DNA of 43,790 bases from Vicinamibacterales bacterium (lineage in GTDB: Bacteria > Acidobacteriota > Vicinamibacteria > Vicinamibacterales > CAVVIG01), in NCBI GenBank assembly GCA_025450765.1, contig JANWLS010000009.1:1-43790 (forward strand), in the 5' to 3' direction. The notes under the pieces were generated by a model. That model saw nothing but the letters and a program-made list of their open reading frames with translations. It was not told where the DNA came from and made no database searches. Every line of letters begins with the position of its first letter. Position 1 is the stretch's first letter. Shown here one piece after another: positions 24,501 to 32,600 of this stretch. Both the position numbers and the translations under genes were made by a program.

Positions 24501-24602
24501 GACGATCAGGGCGGTCAACTCTCGACGATCGTGTCGAAGACCATTCCCGATCTGGAGCGGAAGATGGACGAGGCGCACGTGGCGCGGATCGGCAGCCGCT
24601 AG
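21507..24602 (+). CDS. Secreted sortilin/VPS10-like BNR beta-propeller protein
   Basis: The 1031-residue protein has a signal peptide (hydrophobic 10-24, cleavage after GPASAQ). A long beta-propeller region at about 30-730 carries repeated 'S/T-x-D-x-G-x-T/S-W' Asp-box blades (STDNGVSW, SADGGQTW, TTDGGLTW, TADGGRNW, SDDRGETW, STDRGDSW, SRDGGKNW, TTDYGATW, SIDGGRHW). A FlgD-like Ig segment at about 790-900 ('VRALAGTDDAGINRVVWDLRG', read in parts) and a C-terminal coiled coil at about 915-1025 follow. Such proteins are very common in Acidobacteria; they are annotated as sortilin or glycosyl-hydrolase-like, but no sialidase catalytic set is evident, so binding of peptides or glycans is more likely than hydrolysis. 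It converges on the pyrophosphatase gene with a two-base gap. Confidence 0.9.
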   Translation: MPHKLSTCSYMMCLVLALFMAGPASAQQFDAATTKHLTWRSVGPVGAGGRMIDVAVAGTPQHIYVAAATGGLWKSTDNGVSWTPIFDHETSISIGAVAALDSNPDVIWVGTGEANPRNSVLWGDGVYKSADGGQTWKNMGLKETHHISRIVIDPNHPDTVYVAALGHMWGPNKERGVYKTTDGGLTWTQSLTVDDHTGAIDLAIDPQDPQTVYAAMYQMQRDGFDGGDPADGWGPGSGIFKTADGGRNWRKLTRGLPTGDLGRIGLSVSRSNPAVVYAIVQSSTTVPRETTEGEARPTPGKKTFQNGGVFRSDDRGETWTWVNDADQRPFYFSQIRVDPNNPDHVYIVGNNILESQDGGKTFVSRRDNIHVDHHAFWIDPANSRHMIDGDDGGVYMTFDAGANWQFVDQMPLSQFYEVDVDNRDPYYIYGGVQDYCSWGGPSATRKTVGIMKSDWQKVMTGDGFQAHPDPQDDNTVYAESQYGGLVRHDVKSGRNVSIKPQPKKGDAAYRFNWETPYIVSTHDHQTLYMGGNFLFKSTDRGDSWAVISPDLTSNKLGTASTVAESPLEAGLLYVGTDDGNVWVSRDGGKNWKNVTANVPGMPGKRWVSRVTPSHFAEGTAYLAFDGHWEDDYATYLFKTTDYGATWTAIKGDLPANGPVRVVREGQKNRNLLFAGTQFGAFASIDGGRHWASLMSGLPTQPVADLIIQPREGDLVAATHGRSIYILDDIEPLEELTPEVLSKDAYLFKVRPVVPFDDRVYTDDQFLASNWWHGENPPHGAMIDYYLKAGRAHRPAATDGRTADAVKITITDGSGHVVRALAGTDDAGINRVVWDLRGEAPAHTRTGNAGGGFFGRAEGALVDPGTYTAKVVAHGQTLTTPVVVKADPLVTISDSDRTARRSTIDKLAELQRTADAAAAQGNTLNTELQGLQKRIAGTKNVPESITSSLKQVADQMSKLHDELDETNSTALRLFREVTGSPFLPTGTEQQQLTDLSSSLDDQGGQLSTIVSKTIPDLERKMDEAHVARIGSR

Positions 24603-24604
24603 CG

Positions 24605-25153
24605 CTACCGGCGCTTGAGATCGCCGCGCCGCATCTGGCGGTAGAGATCGAGCGAATCGCGGAGCACGCCGAGGGCTTCATCGGGGCCGATGAAGTCCTC
24701 GACGACCACCTGCTTGTTCTCGAGAACCTTGTAGTCCTCGAAGAATCGCTTGATCTCTCGCAGCAGGTAGCCGGGAAGCTGCATGTGGTTGGTGTACTCG
24801 GCGAATGCCGGGTCGCGCACGCTGACGGCGAGGATCTTGTCGTCGATTCCCTTCTCGTCGCGCATCCGCATCAGCCCGATCGCGCGCCCTTCGACGATCG
24901 TCAGCGGCTCGACGGGTTCCTGCCCGAGCACCAGCGCGTCGAGCGGGTCGCCATCGTCACAGAACGTCCGCGGAATGAAGCCGTAGTTGGCGGGGTAATA
25001 GACGGCGCTGTGCAGCACCCGGTCGAGCCGCAGGAACCCGGTCTCCTTGTCCAGCTCGTACTTGTTCTTCCCACCCATCGGGACTTCGACGACCACGGGA
25101 AACACTTCCTCGATGACGTGATCGTCGACGTAGATATCGTGCCAGGCGTGCAT
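24605..25153 (-). CDS. ppa: Family I inorganic pyrophosphatase
   Basis: This cytoplasmic enzyme hydrolyses pyrophosphate to phosphate, driving biosynthesis. The 182 residues begin MHAWHDIYVDDHV. The PPase signature D67-G-D-P-L-D72 is intact, with K30-Y-E at the substrate end, NYGFIP, and DEKGIDDKIL (about 99-108) supplying the further metal ligands. ATG 25153 gives the standard length; the long upstream extension of the frame is a shadow of the exporter gene. It follows the ABC exporter on the same strand after a 14-bp gap, so the two probably share a transcript. Confidence 0.95.
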   Translation of the reverse strand: MHAWHDIYVDDHVIEEVFPVVVEVPMGGKNKYELDKETGFLRLDRVLHSAVYYPANYGFIPRTFCDDGDPLDALVLGQEPVEPLTIVEGRAIGLMRMRDEKGIDDKILAVSVRDPAFAEYTNHMQLPGYLLREIKRFFEDYKVLENKQVVVEDFIGPDEALGVLRDSLDLYRQMRRGDLKRR

Positions 25154-25167
25154 AGTGGTCGTGAGCG

Positions 25168-27051
25168 TCAGAGTGCGTTGTTGGGACGGACCGGCACCGA
25201 GGCGACGGCCTCGGCCGGCTCCGCCGTGAAGTCTTCGCCCGGGTTGGTGAAGCGGTTGCGCTCCAGGCGGTACTGCTTGTCGTGAAGCTGACGATAGCGC
25301 CCGGCGGCCGCGAGCAGCTCCTCGTGCGTGCCGCGCTCGACGATCCGTCCGCCCTCGAGCACGAGAATCTGATCGGCGCTCTGGATCGTCGACAGCCGGT
25401 GGGCGATGACGAAGGTGGTCCGGCCCCGGCGCAACGATCGCAGCCCGTCCTGGATCATCGCCTCGCTCTCGCTGTCCAGGTTGGAGGTTGCCTCGTCGAG
25501 GATGAGCAGGCGCGGATCGGCGAGAATCGCGCGCGCGATGGCGACCCGCTGCCGCTCGCCACCCGACAGGCGGATGCCCCGCTCGCCGACGATGGTCTCG
25601 TAGCCGTCCTTGAACCGCTCGACGAACACGTCGCAATGCGCGATCCGGCTGGCCGCCAGGATCTCGTCGCGCGAGGCGTGCGGCCGGGCGTACGCGATAT
25701 TCTCCGCGATCGTCCCGTCGAAGAGGAAGTTCTCCTGGAGGACGACGCCGAGGTGCTGCCGGAAGTCGCGCAGGCGCACGCTCGAGAGATCGCGGCCGTC
25801 GATGAAGATCCGCCCCTGCTGCGGGCGGTTGAACGTCATCACCAGGCTGATGAGCGTGCTCGTGCCCGCGCCGCTCGAGCCGACGAGCGCGGTCGTCGAT
25901 CCGGCCGGGGCGTGGAACGAGACGTCGTGCAGCACCGGCGCGTCGGCCTTGTAGCCGAAGGTGACGTGCTCGAAGGCCACCTCGCCCTGGATGTCGGTGA
26001 GCGGTGCGCGGCCGGCATCCTCCTCATCCTCGGTCGCCATCTCGCGGATCTCGCGGATGCGGTCGAGGCCGGCGAACGCCTCGCTGATCTGCGTGCTGAT
26101 CGACGCGATCTGGATCACCGGCGCCGCCATCAGCCCGGTGAAGAACAGGTACATGATGAAGTCGCCGAGCGTCATGGTCCCGGCGTGGATCGCGTGGCCG
26201 CCGAGGGTGATCATCACGACGCCGATCGCGCCGAGGACGAGCGTCGAAAACGCCGTGATGCCGGAGACGCCGGTCAGCGACTCGGCGACGTTGCGGAACA
26301 GCCGGTGCACGCCCTTCGCGAAGACCAGCTCCTCGCGCTTTTCGGCGGTGTAGGACTTCACCACGCGGATGCCGCCGAGCGCTTCGGCGAGCCGGCCCGT
26401 GACCTCGGCGTTGATTTCACGCCGCTCGCGGAAGAGCGGCCGCAGGCGGCGGAAGGCGGTCGCCATCCCGATGCCGAAGGTCGCGAGAATCGCGACCGTG
26501 ATCGTCGTGAGGCGCCAGTTCAGGTAGAAGAGGATGACGAGCGCCATCAGCGCCGTCATCAGGCCACCAAAGAGCTGCACGAGCCCGGTGCCGACCAGGT
26601 TTCGCAGGCCTTCCGCGTCGGTCATCACGCGCGAGATGAGCACGCCAGTCTTCGTCTGATCGAAATAGCGCACCGGCAGGCGCAGCACATGGGCTTCGAC
26701 CATCCGCCTGATGTCGGTGATGGCCTTCTGCGCGGCCACGCCCAGGATCTGCGACAGCGCGAACGAAGCGCTCGCGTCGACGAGGCTCGCGACGCCCGCG
26801 GCGACGGCGAGCCAGGGGAGCAGATCCCACTGCTGCTTGCCGATGACATTGTCGATGAGGTATTTCGAGGTCGCCGGGAGGACGAGCGCCGACAGGCGGT
26901 CGATCACCATCAACACGAGCCCGAGGGTCAGGCGCTTGCGGTGCGCCCAGACGAGCAGGCGAGCTTCGCTCCAGACGGCCGACATCGCCGGCGTGGCACG
27001 CTCGGCGGACGACCCCCCGCGCATCGACACTCGGACGGATCCCACGCGCAT
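25168..27051 (-). CDS. MsbA-type ABC exporter with a substituted Walker A lysine
   Basis: The 627-residue half-transporter has a six-helix membrane domain (about 35-335) and a C-terminal ATPase domain. The Q-loop (VVLQENFLFDGTIAENI), signature LSGGERQRVAIARA, Walker B LLILDEATSNLDSE and H-loop VIAHRLSTIQ are all intact. Walker A reads GSSGAGTST: residue 397 is threonine (codon at 25861-25863, ACG on the coding strand) where the family has lysine (AAG or AAA). Lysine-to-other changes normally abolish ATP hydrolysis, and as a homodimer both sites would be hit. A single-base error in the assembly would explain it equally well. Family role: export of lipids or drugs across the inner membrane. The REP-like copy 2 lies 19 bp upstream of its start. 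Confidence 0.93.
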   Translation of the reverse strand: MRVGSVRVSMRGGSSAERATPAMSAVWSEARLLVWAHRKRLTLGLVLMVIDRLSALVLPATSKYLIDNVIGKQQWDLLPWLAVAAGVASLVDASASFALSQILGVAAQKAITDIRRMVEAHVLRLPVRYFDQTKTGVLISRVMTDAEGLRNLVGTGLVQLFGGLMTALMALVILFYLNWRLTTITVAILATFGIGMATAFRRLRPLFRERREINAEVTGRLAEALGGIRVVKSYTAEKREELVFAKGVHRLFRNVAESLTGVSGITAFSTLVLGAIGVVMITLGGHAIHAGTMTLGDFIMYLFFTGLMAAPVIQIASISTQISEAFAGLDRIREIREMATEDEEDAGRAPLTDIQGEVAFEHVTFGYKADAPVLHDVSFHAPAGSTTALVGSSGAGTSTLISLVMTFNRPQQGRIFIDGRDLSSVRLRDFRQHLGVVLQENFLFDGTIAENIAYARPHASRDEILAASRIAHCDVFVERFKDGYETIVGERGIRLSGGERQRVAIARAILADPRLLILDEATSNLDSESEAMIQDGLRSLRRGRTTFVIAHRLSTIQSADQILVLEGGRIVERGTHEELLAAAGRYRQLHDKQYRLERNRFTNPGEDFTAEPAEAVASVPVRPNNAL

Positions 27052-27070
27052 GGATCCGACTGTACTACAG

Positions 27071-27158
27071 GGGGTCAGATCTTGTTTCTTGCACGACTGG
27101 CCTGATCTGGTGGCGTGGCGTTATGTGCACAATCGTGCAATAAACAATATCTGACCCC
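27071..27158 (-). repeat. REP-like palindromic element, copy 2
   Basis: Inverted arms of 26 bp (27071-27096 and 27133-27158, 24 of 26 paired) surround a 36-base centre, the same size as in copy 1. Relative to copy 1 it is reversed on the chromosome, but relative to the flanking genes both have the same orientation and both lie between tandem genes. The right arm has two mismatches, so this copy is older or decaying. Confidence 0.88.
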
Positions 27159-27165
27159 TCTTACT

Positions 27166-27531
27166 TTACGCCGGCGGGCGAGGTGTTTCGACGATCGTCC
27201 GCGGCGTGCCGGTGAGCGCGCCGATCAGGCTGAAGACGATTGTCAGGATCCCCATCACCACGTCATTGCCCATCGCGGTGCCCGACATGATGGCGTAGCC
27301 GACCACGAACGGGGCGATCAGCACCCAGATCCCGAGCAGCAGGAGGATCCAGCTGATGCCGGCCGGTGGCACCACCGCCAGCGCCGACCAGAGCGACAGG
27401 ATCAGGATGACGACGCCGAGGATGACGTCCTCGGTGGTGGCCGCGGCCGAAATCGCACTGTAGCCCAGGACAAACGGCGCGATGATCAGCCAGATGCCGA
27501 AGATCACCAGGACCCAGCTTGCCCACTTCAT
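27166..27531 (-). CDS. SPW-repeat-like small membrane protein
   Basis: The 121-residue protein has four hydrophobic helices arranged as two repeats, each containing a 'GIW-x2-IAPFV-x-GY' motif (GIWLIIAPFVLGYS and GIWVLIAPFVVGYA). This is the SPW-repeat pattern of small bacterial inner-membrane proteins of unknown role. ATG 27531 is supported by GGAGG a few bases upstream on the same strand; the longer frame upstream is non-coding. Its stop is 8 bp from the REP-like copy 2, which could act as its transcript end. Function unknown. Confidence 0.85.
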   Translation of the reverse strand: MKWASWVLVIFGIWLIIAPFVLGYSAISAAATTEDVILGVVILILSLWSALAVVPPAGISWILLLLGIWVLIAPFVVGYAIMSGTAMGNDVVMGILTIVFSLIGALTGTPRTIVETPRPPA

Positions 27532-27883
27532 AAGTGCCTCCACTTTCTCGAGCTCGCGGCGGGGCCCCACCCACGCCGCCTGTCCTCGCGCGCACAACGC
27601 GCTCGGATGCTCGACACACGACGGCTGCGTTCGACAGCCTCCAGCCGTCTCAGTGCAAAGGACTTGCCGGGCAAAGGCCAATTCGGCGTGCTGAGCGTCT
27701 GTACGGAAGAGGCAGGGGCGGCCGCCCGGTTCAGCTGGATCGCGGCCCGCGTATCTGGGGCCGATCGGCGTTGTACTGAAACCCGACGCGACCTCGCCCA
27801 GGCGCACGCGCGCCCTCCCGAAATTTCAGGTTTCGGTGTTGCATCACCTTCACCACCGGGATCGGCAAAAGCGGGAGACGGCG
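27532..27883. other. 352-bp divergent intergenic region without a convincing gene
   Basis: It lies between the divergent starts of the SPW protein and the barrel-peptidase gene, so it should hold both promoters. Visible structure: an inverted repeat GACGGCTG (27620-27627) with CAGCCGTC (27642-27649); a direct repeat GCAAAGG (27655-27661 and 27671-27677) enclosing TTGCC-G-GGCAA; and CCGAAA...TTTCGG (27818-27836). Open frames here are low-complexity and arginine-rich and look non-coding. No clear -10/-35 pair was found. Confidence 0.5.
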
Positions 27884-30800
27884 ATGACTCGTGTCGTGGA
27901 GGGCCGCCAGCGGTTGCGCGCCGCGCTGCTGGTGATCGTGCTGCTCGGACTGGGGACGCCCGCGTCGGCGCAGTACTTCGGGCGCAACAAGGTGCGCTAC
28001 AAGGATTTTGATTTCAAGGTGCTGAAGACGCAGCACTTCGACATCTACTTCTATCCCTCGGAAGAGGTCGCCGTGCGCCAGGCTGGGCGGATGGCGGAAC
28101 GCTGGTATGCGCGCCTGAGCCGCATCTTCGATCATCAGCTCAACGGGCGGCAGCCGCTCATCCTCTACGCGGACCATACGGATTTCGAGCAGACCAATGC
28201 GATCCAGGGTGAGCTTGGGCCGAGCACGGGTGGCGTCACCGAGATTCTCAAGCGTCGCATCATCCTGCCGCTCGGCGGATCGATCGGCGAGTCGAACCAC
28301 GTGATTGGACACGAGCTCGTGCACGCCTTCCAGTTCGATATCACCAGCAGCGGACAGTCGAGCGCCTCCGGTGTCCCGGGCGCCGCACAGCTGCCGCTGT
28401 GGTTCATCGAGGGCATGGCCGAGTACCTGTCGCTCGGCCCCGTGGATCCGAACACCGCGATGTGGATGCGCGACGCCGTGCGCCGCAACGATCTCCCCAG
28501 CTACGACGACCTGAACAATCCCAAGTACTTCCCGTACCGCTGGGGGCAGGCGTGGTGGGCGTACGTCAGCGGGCGCTACGGCGACCAGGTGGTGGGGGCG
28601 CTGCTCCGTGCCTCGGCGCGCACCGGTGATCCGTCGAGTGCCATCAAGGCGCTGCTGAAGATCACGCCCGAGCAGCTCGTGAAGGACTGGCACGCGGCGC
28701 TCCAGCAGGCCTACCAGCCGGTCCTCAAGGCGACGCAGGCGCCGGACGCCTATGGTCGGCGGCTCCAGCCCGGCAAGCACCAGGAAAACGAGCTGAACGT
28801 CTCGCCGGCGATCAGTCCCGACGGCAAGCGGATCCTGTTTCTCTCGTCGCGCGGCCTGTTCTCGATCGACCTGTATCTCGCCGATGCCACAACGGTAAAA
28901 ATCATCAAGCGGCTCACGAGCACGGCGCTCGACCCCCACTTCAGCAACCTGCAGTTCATCGAGTCGGCGGGCGCCTGGGCCGACGACAACCGGCACTTCG
29001 TCTTTTCGGCGGTGAGCGCCGGCGAGCCCGAACTGGTGATCATCGACGTCGACGGCGGCGCGAAGCAGGAGATCCGGATCCCGGAGGTGGGGCAGATTTT
29101 CAGCCCGACGTGGGCGCCCGACGGGCATGCGATCGCGTTCTCGGCGATCACCGGCGGTCTCACCGATCTGTACATCTACAACCTGCAGACGAAGAAGCTT
29201 CAGACGCTCACGCACGATGCGTACGCCGATCTGCAGCCTGCCTGGTCTCCCGACGGCCGCGAAATCGCATTCGCCACGGATCGCGCGACGACGAAGCTGG
29301 AGTCGCTCGATGTCGGACGCTACGGCCTCGCACTCTACAACGTGGCGTCCGGCGCGATCGAACCGATTGAGACCTTCCAGTCCGGCAAGAGTATCAATCC
29401 GCAGTGGACCGGGGACGGCCGCAGTCTCTACTTCGTCGCCGATCCGGATGGCGTCAGCAATATCTATCGCCTGGACCTCCCGTCGCACCAGATCACGGAA
29501 GTGACGAACCTGCAGGCCGGCGCGACGGGGATCACCGACCTCAGCCCGGCGCTCTCCGTCGCGACGCACGGCCACGAGCTCGCCTTCAGCGTCCTCGAAG
29601 ACGCCGGTAACGCGATCTACATCGCCAGCATCGGCAGCGTGCTCGCGGGCCAGCCGCCAACGACGGCGCTCGCCTCGCTCAAGCCGGCGATGCTGCCGCC
29701 CGACGATCGGAAGACGGCGGTGGTCGCCTCGTTCCAGGCGGAACCGACCTTCGGCCTGCCACCGGTCGAGCCGCCAAAAGTGGAGCCGTACCACCCCTCG
29801 CTCTCGCTCGATCACGTGGGGCAGCCGTACCTGGCCGTCGGCACCGATCCGTTCGGCACCTACGTCGGCGGCGGGATCGGGCTCTTCTGGAGCGACATGC
29901 TGGGGAACCACAACCTGGATACGGCCGTGCAGGTGGGCAACTCGTTCAGCACCGGCTTCACCGACAGCCTGAAGAATACGTCGGCGCTCGTCTCGTACCA
30001 GGACCAGACGCATCGCTGGAACTGGGGCGCGGCGGTGCAGCAGTACCCATACATCACCGGCGGATTCCAGACAGGCGCGGCGGTTGTCGGCGGCGCGCTG
30101 GTAGGGGTCAATCAAACGATCATCGATCGGCAAACCAACCGCGGCGGCAGCGGCATCCTGTCGTATCCCTTCAGCCCCGTGCAGCGCGTAGAGCTCAGCG
30201 GCGGCTTCGAGCGCGCCACCTTCGACGAAGTCGTGCAGACGGAGTATTTCGATCCCGTCACGGGTGAGACGCTCGGGCGCCAGACGCAGGACACCGGCCT
30301 CGCCGGCGCGCTCAATCTCGGAAGCGCGAGCGCGGCCCTCGTGTACGATAGTTCGTTCTTCGGCGCGACCAGTCCCATTCTCGGCCAGCGGTATCGTCTG
30401 CAGGTGACGCCGACGATGGGCACGATCGATTACACGACCGTGCTCGCCGACTACCGGCGCTACTTCATGCCGGCGACCTTCTACACGATCGCCGCGCGCG
30501 TGCTGCATTACGGCCGGTACGGAACGGGAGCGGAGGACCCGCGGTTGATTCCCGTATTCATCGGCTATCCGGATCTCGTGCGCGGCTACGACATCGGATC
30601 GTTCAGTCCCAGTGAATGTGTGGCGACCGCGACCGACCCGTGCCCGGCGTTCGATCGGCTGCTCGGCAGCCGGATGCTCGTCGGCAATCTCGAGCTCCGC
30701 TTTCCGCTGCTGCGGCCGTTCGGCAACACGCAGCAGCCCTATGGGCCGATTCCGATCGAGCTGGCGCTCTTCGCCGACGGCGGCGTCGCGTGGACAGGGC

Positions 30801-30970
30801 AGGACGCCCCCAGCTTTGCCGGTGGCCCGCGGACGCCGGTGACCAGCGCCGGCGCTGCCGTGCGCGTGAACCTGTTCGGGTACCTCATCGCCGAATTCGA
30901 CGCGGTACGGCCGTTCAATCGTCCGGGCCGCGGCTGGATGTTCGAGTTCGGCCTGTCGCCGGGATTCTAG
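27884..30970 (+). CDS. Metallopeptidase / TolB-propeller / outer-membrane-barrel fusion protein
   Basis: The 1028-residue exported protein has a signal peptide (hydrophobic 12-28, cleavage after PASAQ). A gluzincin-type peptidase domain (about 40-290) has the zinc motif H143-E144-L-V-H147 and a downstream E176-G-M-A-E. A PD40/TolB-like six-blade propeller (about 310-620) shows ISPDGKRI, WAPDGHAI, WSPDGREI and WTGDGRSL blades. A C-terminal outer-membrane barrel (about 670-1028) resembles BamA/Omp85, with 'VRGYDIGSF' (like the conserved VRGF loop), GNLELRFPLL and a terminal phenylalanine. This would display a protease and propeller at an outer-membrane barrel. GGGAG (27873-27877) supports ATG 27884. 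The HtrA protease follows after 42 bp. Substrate unknown. Confidence 0.88.
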   Translation: MTRVVEGRQRLRAALLVIVLLGLGTPASAQYFGRNKVRYKDFDFKVLKTQHFDIYFYPSEEVAVRQAGRMAERWYARLSRIFDHQLNGRQPLILYADHTDFEQTNAIQGELGPSTGGVTEILKRRIILPLGGSIGESNHVIGHELVHAFQFDITSSGQSSASGVPGAAQLPLWFIEGMAEYLSLGPVDPNTAMWMRDAVRRNDLPSYDDLNNPKYFPYRWGQAWWAYVSGRYGDQVVGALLRASARTGDPSSAIKALLKITPEQLVKDWHAALQQAYQPVLKATQAPDAYGRRLQPGKHQENELNVSPAISPDGKRILFLSSRGLFSIDLYLADATTVKIIKRLTSTALDPHFSNLQFIESAGAWADDNRHFVFSAVSAGEPELVIIDVDGGAKQEIRIPEVGQIFSPTWAPDGHAIAFSAITGGLTDLYIYNLQTKKLQTLTHDAYADLQPAWSPDGREIAFATDRATTKLESLDVGRYGLALYNVASGAIEPIETFQSGKSINPQWTGDGRSLYFVADPDGVSNIYRLDLPSHQITEVTNLQAGATGITDLSPALSVATHGHELAFSVLEDAGNAIYIASIGSVLAGQPPTTALASLKPAMLPPDDRKTAVVASFQAEPTFGLPPVEPPKVEPYHPSLSLDHVGQPYLAVGTDPFGTYVGGGIGLFWSDMLGNHNLDTAVQVGNSFSTGFTDSLKNTSALVSYQDQTHRWNWGAAVQQYPYITGGFQTGAAVVGGALVGVNQTIIDRQTNRGGSGILSYPFSPVQRVELSGGFERATFDEVVQTEYFDPVTGETLGRQTQDTGLAGALNLGSASAALVYDSSFFGATSPILGQRYRLQVTPTMGTIDYTTVLADYRRYFMPATFYTIAARVLHYGRYGTGAEDPRLIPVFIGYPDLVRGYDIGSFSPSECVATATDPCPAFDRLLGSRMLVGNLELRFPLLRPFGNTQQPYGPIPIELALFADGGVAWTGQDAPSFAGGPRTPVTSAGAAVRVNLFGYLIAEFDAVRPFNRPGRGWMFEFGLSPGF

Positions 30971-31012
30971 GCGACCTAATGCCGTCAATGTGCCATCTCA
31001 GGAGACAACTTC

Positions 31013-32518
31013 ATGCGTAGAGTGAGAACGCCGTACATCATCCTGATCATCCTCGCCTCGGCGATGGTCGGGGCCATCGTCGCATCGCAACTGGGGCTGA
31101 GCAGCGAGTCGCGGGCGGCCGAGCCCGCTGCTCAGAGCAGCGACCGCTCCAGCTCCGTCAACGAGCCCGGGATGCCGATGAACACGCACCTGTTCCGCGA
31201 CATCGCCAAGGCGGTCAATCCGGTCGTGGTCTACGTGACGACCGAGTCGCGTGTGCAGTCGTCGAACACCGACAGCTTTGGGAACGGCCCGGAAGGCGAT
31301 TTCTTCCGGCAGTTCTTCGGCGCTCCCTTCGGCGGGCAGCAGCAGCCGCGCTCGCAGATCGAGCGGGCGCTCGGCTCGGGGTTCATCATCTCGAAGGATG
31401 GCGAGATCCTCACGAACAACCACGTGGTAGCGGGTGCCGACAAGATCCAGGTGGAGCTGCTCAGCGAGCAGGGGAAGAAATACGACGCCAAGGTGATCGG
31501 CCACGATCCGCTGTCCGACAGCGCGCTCATCAAGCTGGAGAACGGGCCGACGAACCTGCCGACCGCGAAGCTGGGCGACTCGAAGTCGCTCGAGCCCGGC
31601 GACTGGGTGATGGCCATCGGCAATCCGTTCAACTACGGCCACACGGTGACCGTTGGCGTCGTCAGCTTCATGGGGCGGCCGTTCCGCGAGATTCCGGGGC
31701 GGAACATCAACATGATCCAGACCGACGCCTCGATCAACCCGGGTAACTCGGGCGGGCCGCTGGTCGACACCAACGGGGACGTCGTCGGGATCAACACCGC
31801 GATCCTCTCGGGTGGTGAGGGTGAGGGGAATATCGGCATCGGGTTCGCCGTGCCGATCGACACGGTGAAGAACCTCCTGCCGCAGCTCCGGAAGGGACAG
31901 GTCGTTCGCGGATACCTGGGCGTGACGATGCTGGATGTCACAGAGGACGAGGTGAAGGGGCTTGGGCTTCCCAGCACGGAAGGCGTGCTGGTGCGCCAGG
32001 TGGAGCAGGACAGCCCCGCCGAACGCGCAGGCGTGATGCCCGGCGATGTCATCGTCAAGTTCAACGGCACGGAGGTGAAGAACAGCGACCAGATTTCGCA
32101 GCTCGTCGCCGCCACGCAGCCGGGAACGACGGTGAAGATCGAGGTGTATCGCAATGCCAGGCCGCAGACGCTGACTGCGACGATCACGCAGTTGCACCTC
32201 GATGAACAGGGGAACGAGAAGTCGAACGGGGGGCAGACCCACTATGGGTTGTCGCTCGGCGACGTGACGCCGAACATGGCGCGGCGTCTTGGGCTGCAGG
32301 CCGGGACCGACGGCGCCCTCGTGCAGCAGGTGCAGCAGGGGAGCCCGGCGGAAGGCGCCGGACTGCAGCCTGGCGATGTGATCCTCGAAGTGAACCGCCA
32401 TCGCGTGCACAGCGCGCAGGATGCGGCCAACGAGCTGCAGTCGGCCAGCGGCGGCACGGTGTTCCTGCTCGTCTCACGCCACGGGCAGCAGCTGTTCATC
32501 TCGATGAAGGGGGACTAG
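31013..32518 (+). CDS. htrA: Do/HtrA-family periplasmic serine protease (DegP/DegQ-like)
   Basis: The 501-residue envelope protease and chaperone has an N-terminal hydrophobic signal/anchor (8-24). The trypsin-like domain has the catalytic triad H137 (TNNHVV), D169 (PLSDSALIK) and S246 (GNSGGP). Two PDZ domains follow at about 300-395 ('GYLGVTM', 'SPAERAGVMPGDVI') and 410-495 ('SPAEGAGLQPGDVI'). The glycine/phenylalanine-rich LA-loop region 'FFRQFFGAPFGG' is also typical. AGGAGA (31000-31005) fits ATG 31013. It lies 42 bp behind the barrel-peptidase gene, so it may protect or process that outer-membrane protein. No anti-sigma or two-component gene is adjacent. Confidence 0.95.
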   Translation: MRRVRTPYIILIILASAMVGAIVASQLGLSSESRAAEPAAQSSDRSSSVNEPGMPMNTHLFRDIAKAVNPVVVYVTTESRVQSSNTDSFGNGPEGDFFRQFFGAPFGGQQQPRSQIERALGSGFIISKDGEILTNNHVVAGADKIQVELLSEQGKKYDAKVIGHDPLSDSALIKLENGPTNLPTAKLGDSKSLEPGDWVMAIGNPFNYGHTVTVGVVSFMGRPFREIPGRNINMIQTDASINPGNSGGPLVDTNGDVVGINTAILSGGEGEGNIGIGFAVPIDTVKNLLPQLRKGQVVRGYLGVTMLDVTEDEVKGLGLPSTEGVLVRQVEQDSPAERAGVMPGDVIVKFNGTEVKNSDQISQLVAATQPGTTVKIEVYRNARPQTLTATITQLHLDEQGNEKSNGGQTHYGLSLGDVTPNMARRLGLQAGTDGALVQQVQQGSPAEGAGLQPGDVILEVNRHRVHSAQDAANELQSASGGTVFLLVSRHGQQLFISMKGD

Positions 32519-32553
32519 GGCCCACTATCTCTACCTCTGTGATACCCTGTTGG

Positions 32554-32573
32554 GCGGCGCCAGAGGGCGCCGC
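32554..32573 (+). other. GC hairpin between htrA and the cytochrome gene
   Basis: GCGGCGCC (32554-32561) and GGCGCCGC (32566-32573) form a perfect 8-bp stem with loop AGAG, followed by TCTCGTCGT. It may be a weak terminator for htrA or a leader hairpin for the cytochrome transcript; a -10-like GATACC (32541-32546) just before it favours the leader reading. Confidence 0.4.
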
Positions 32574-32600
32574 TCTCGTCGTATCTGGAGGATTCTGCGG

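Noticed and set aside
25154-25636. N-terminal extension of the pyrophosphatase
   Set aside because: The extension overlaps the ABC exporter's ATPase domain in another frame, and the standard PPase length starts at 25153.
27534-27779. 81-codon open frame in the SPW/peptidase divergent gap
   Set aside because: No ribosome binding site, Arg/Pro-rich composition and no recognisable fold.
27731-30988. 1085-codon antisense frame across the peptidase-barrel gene
   Set aside because: Low-complexity charged translation without motifs; shadow of the real gene.
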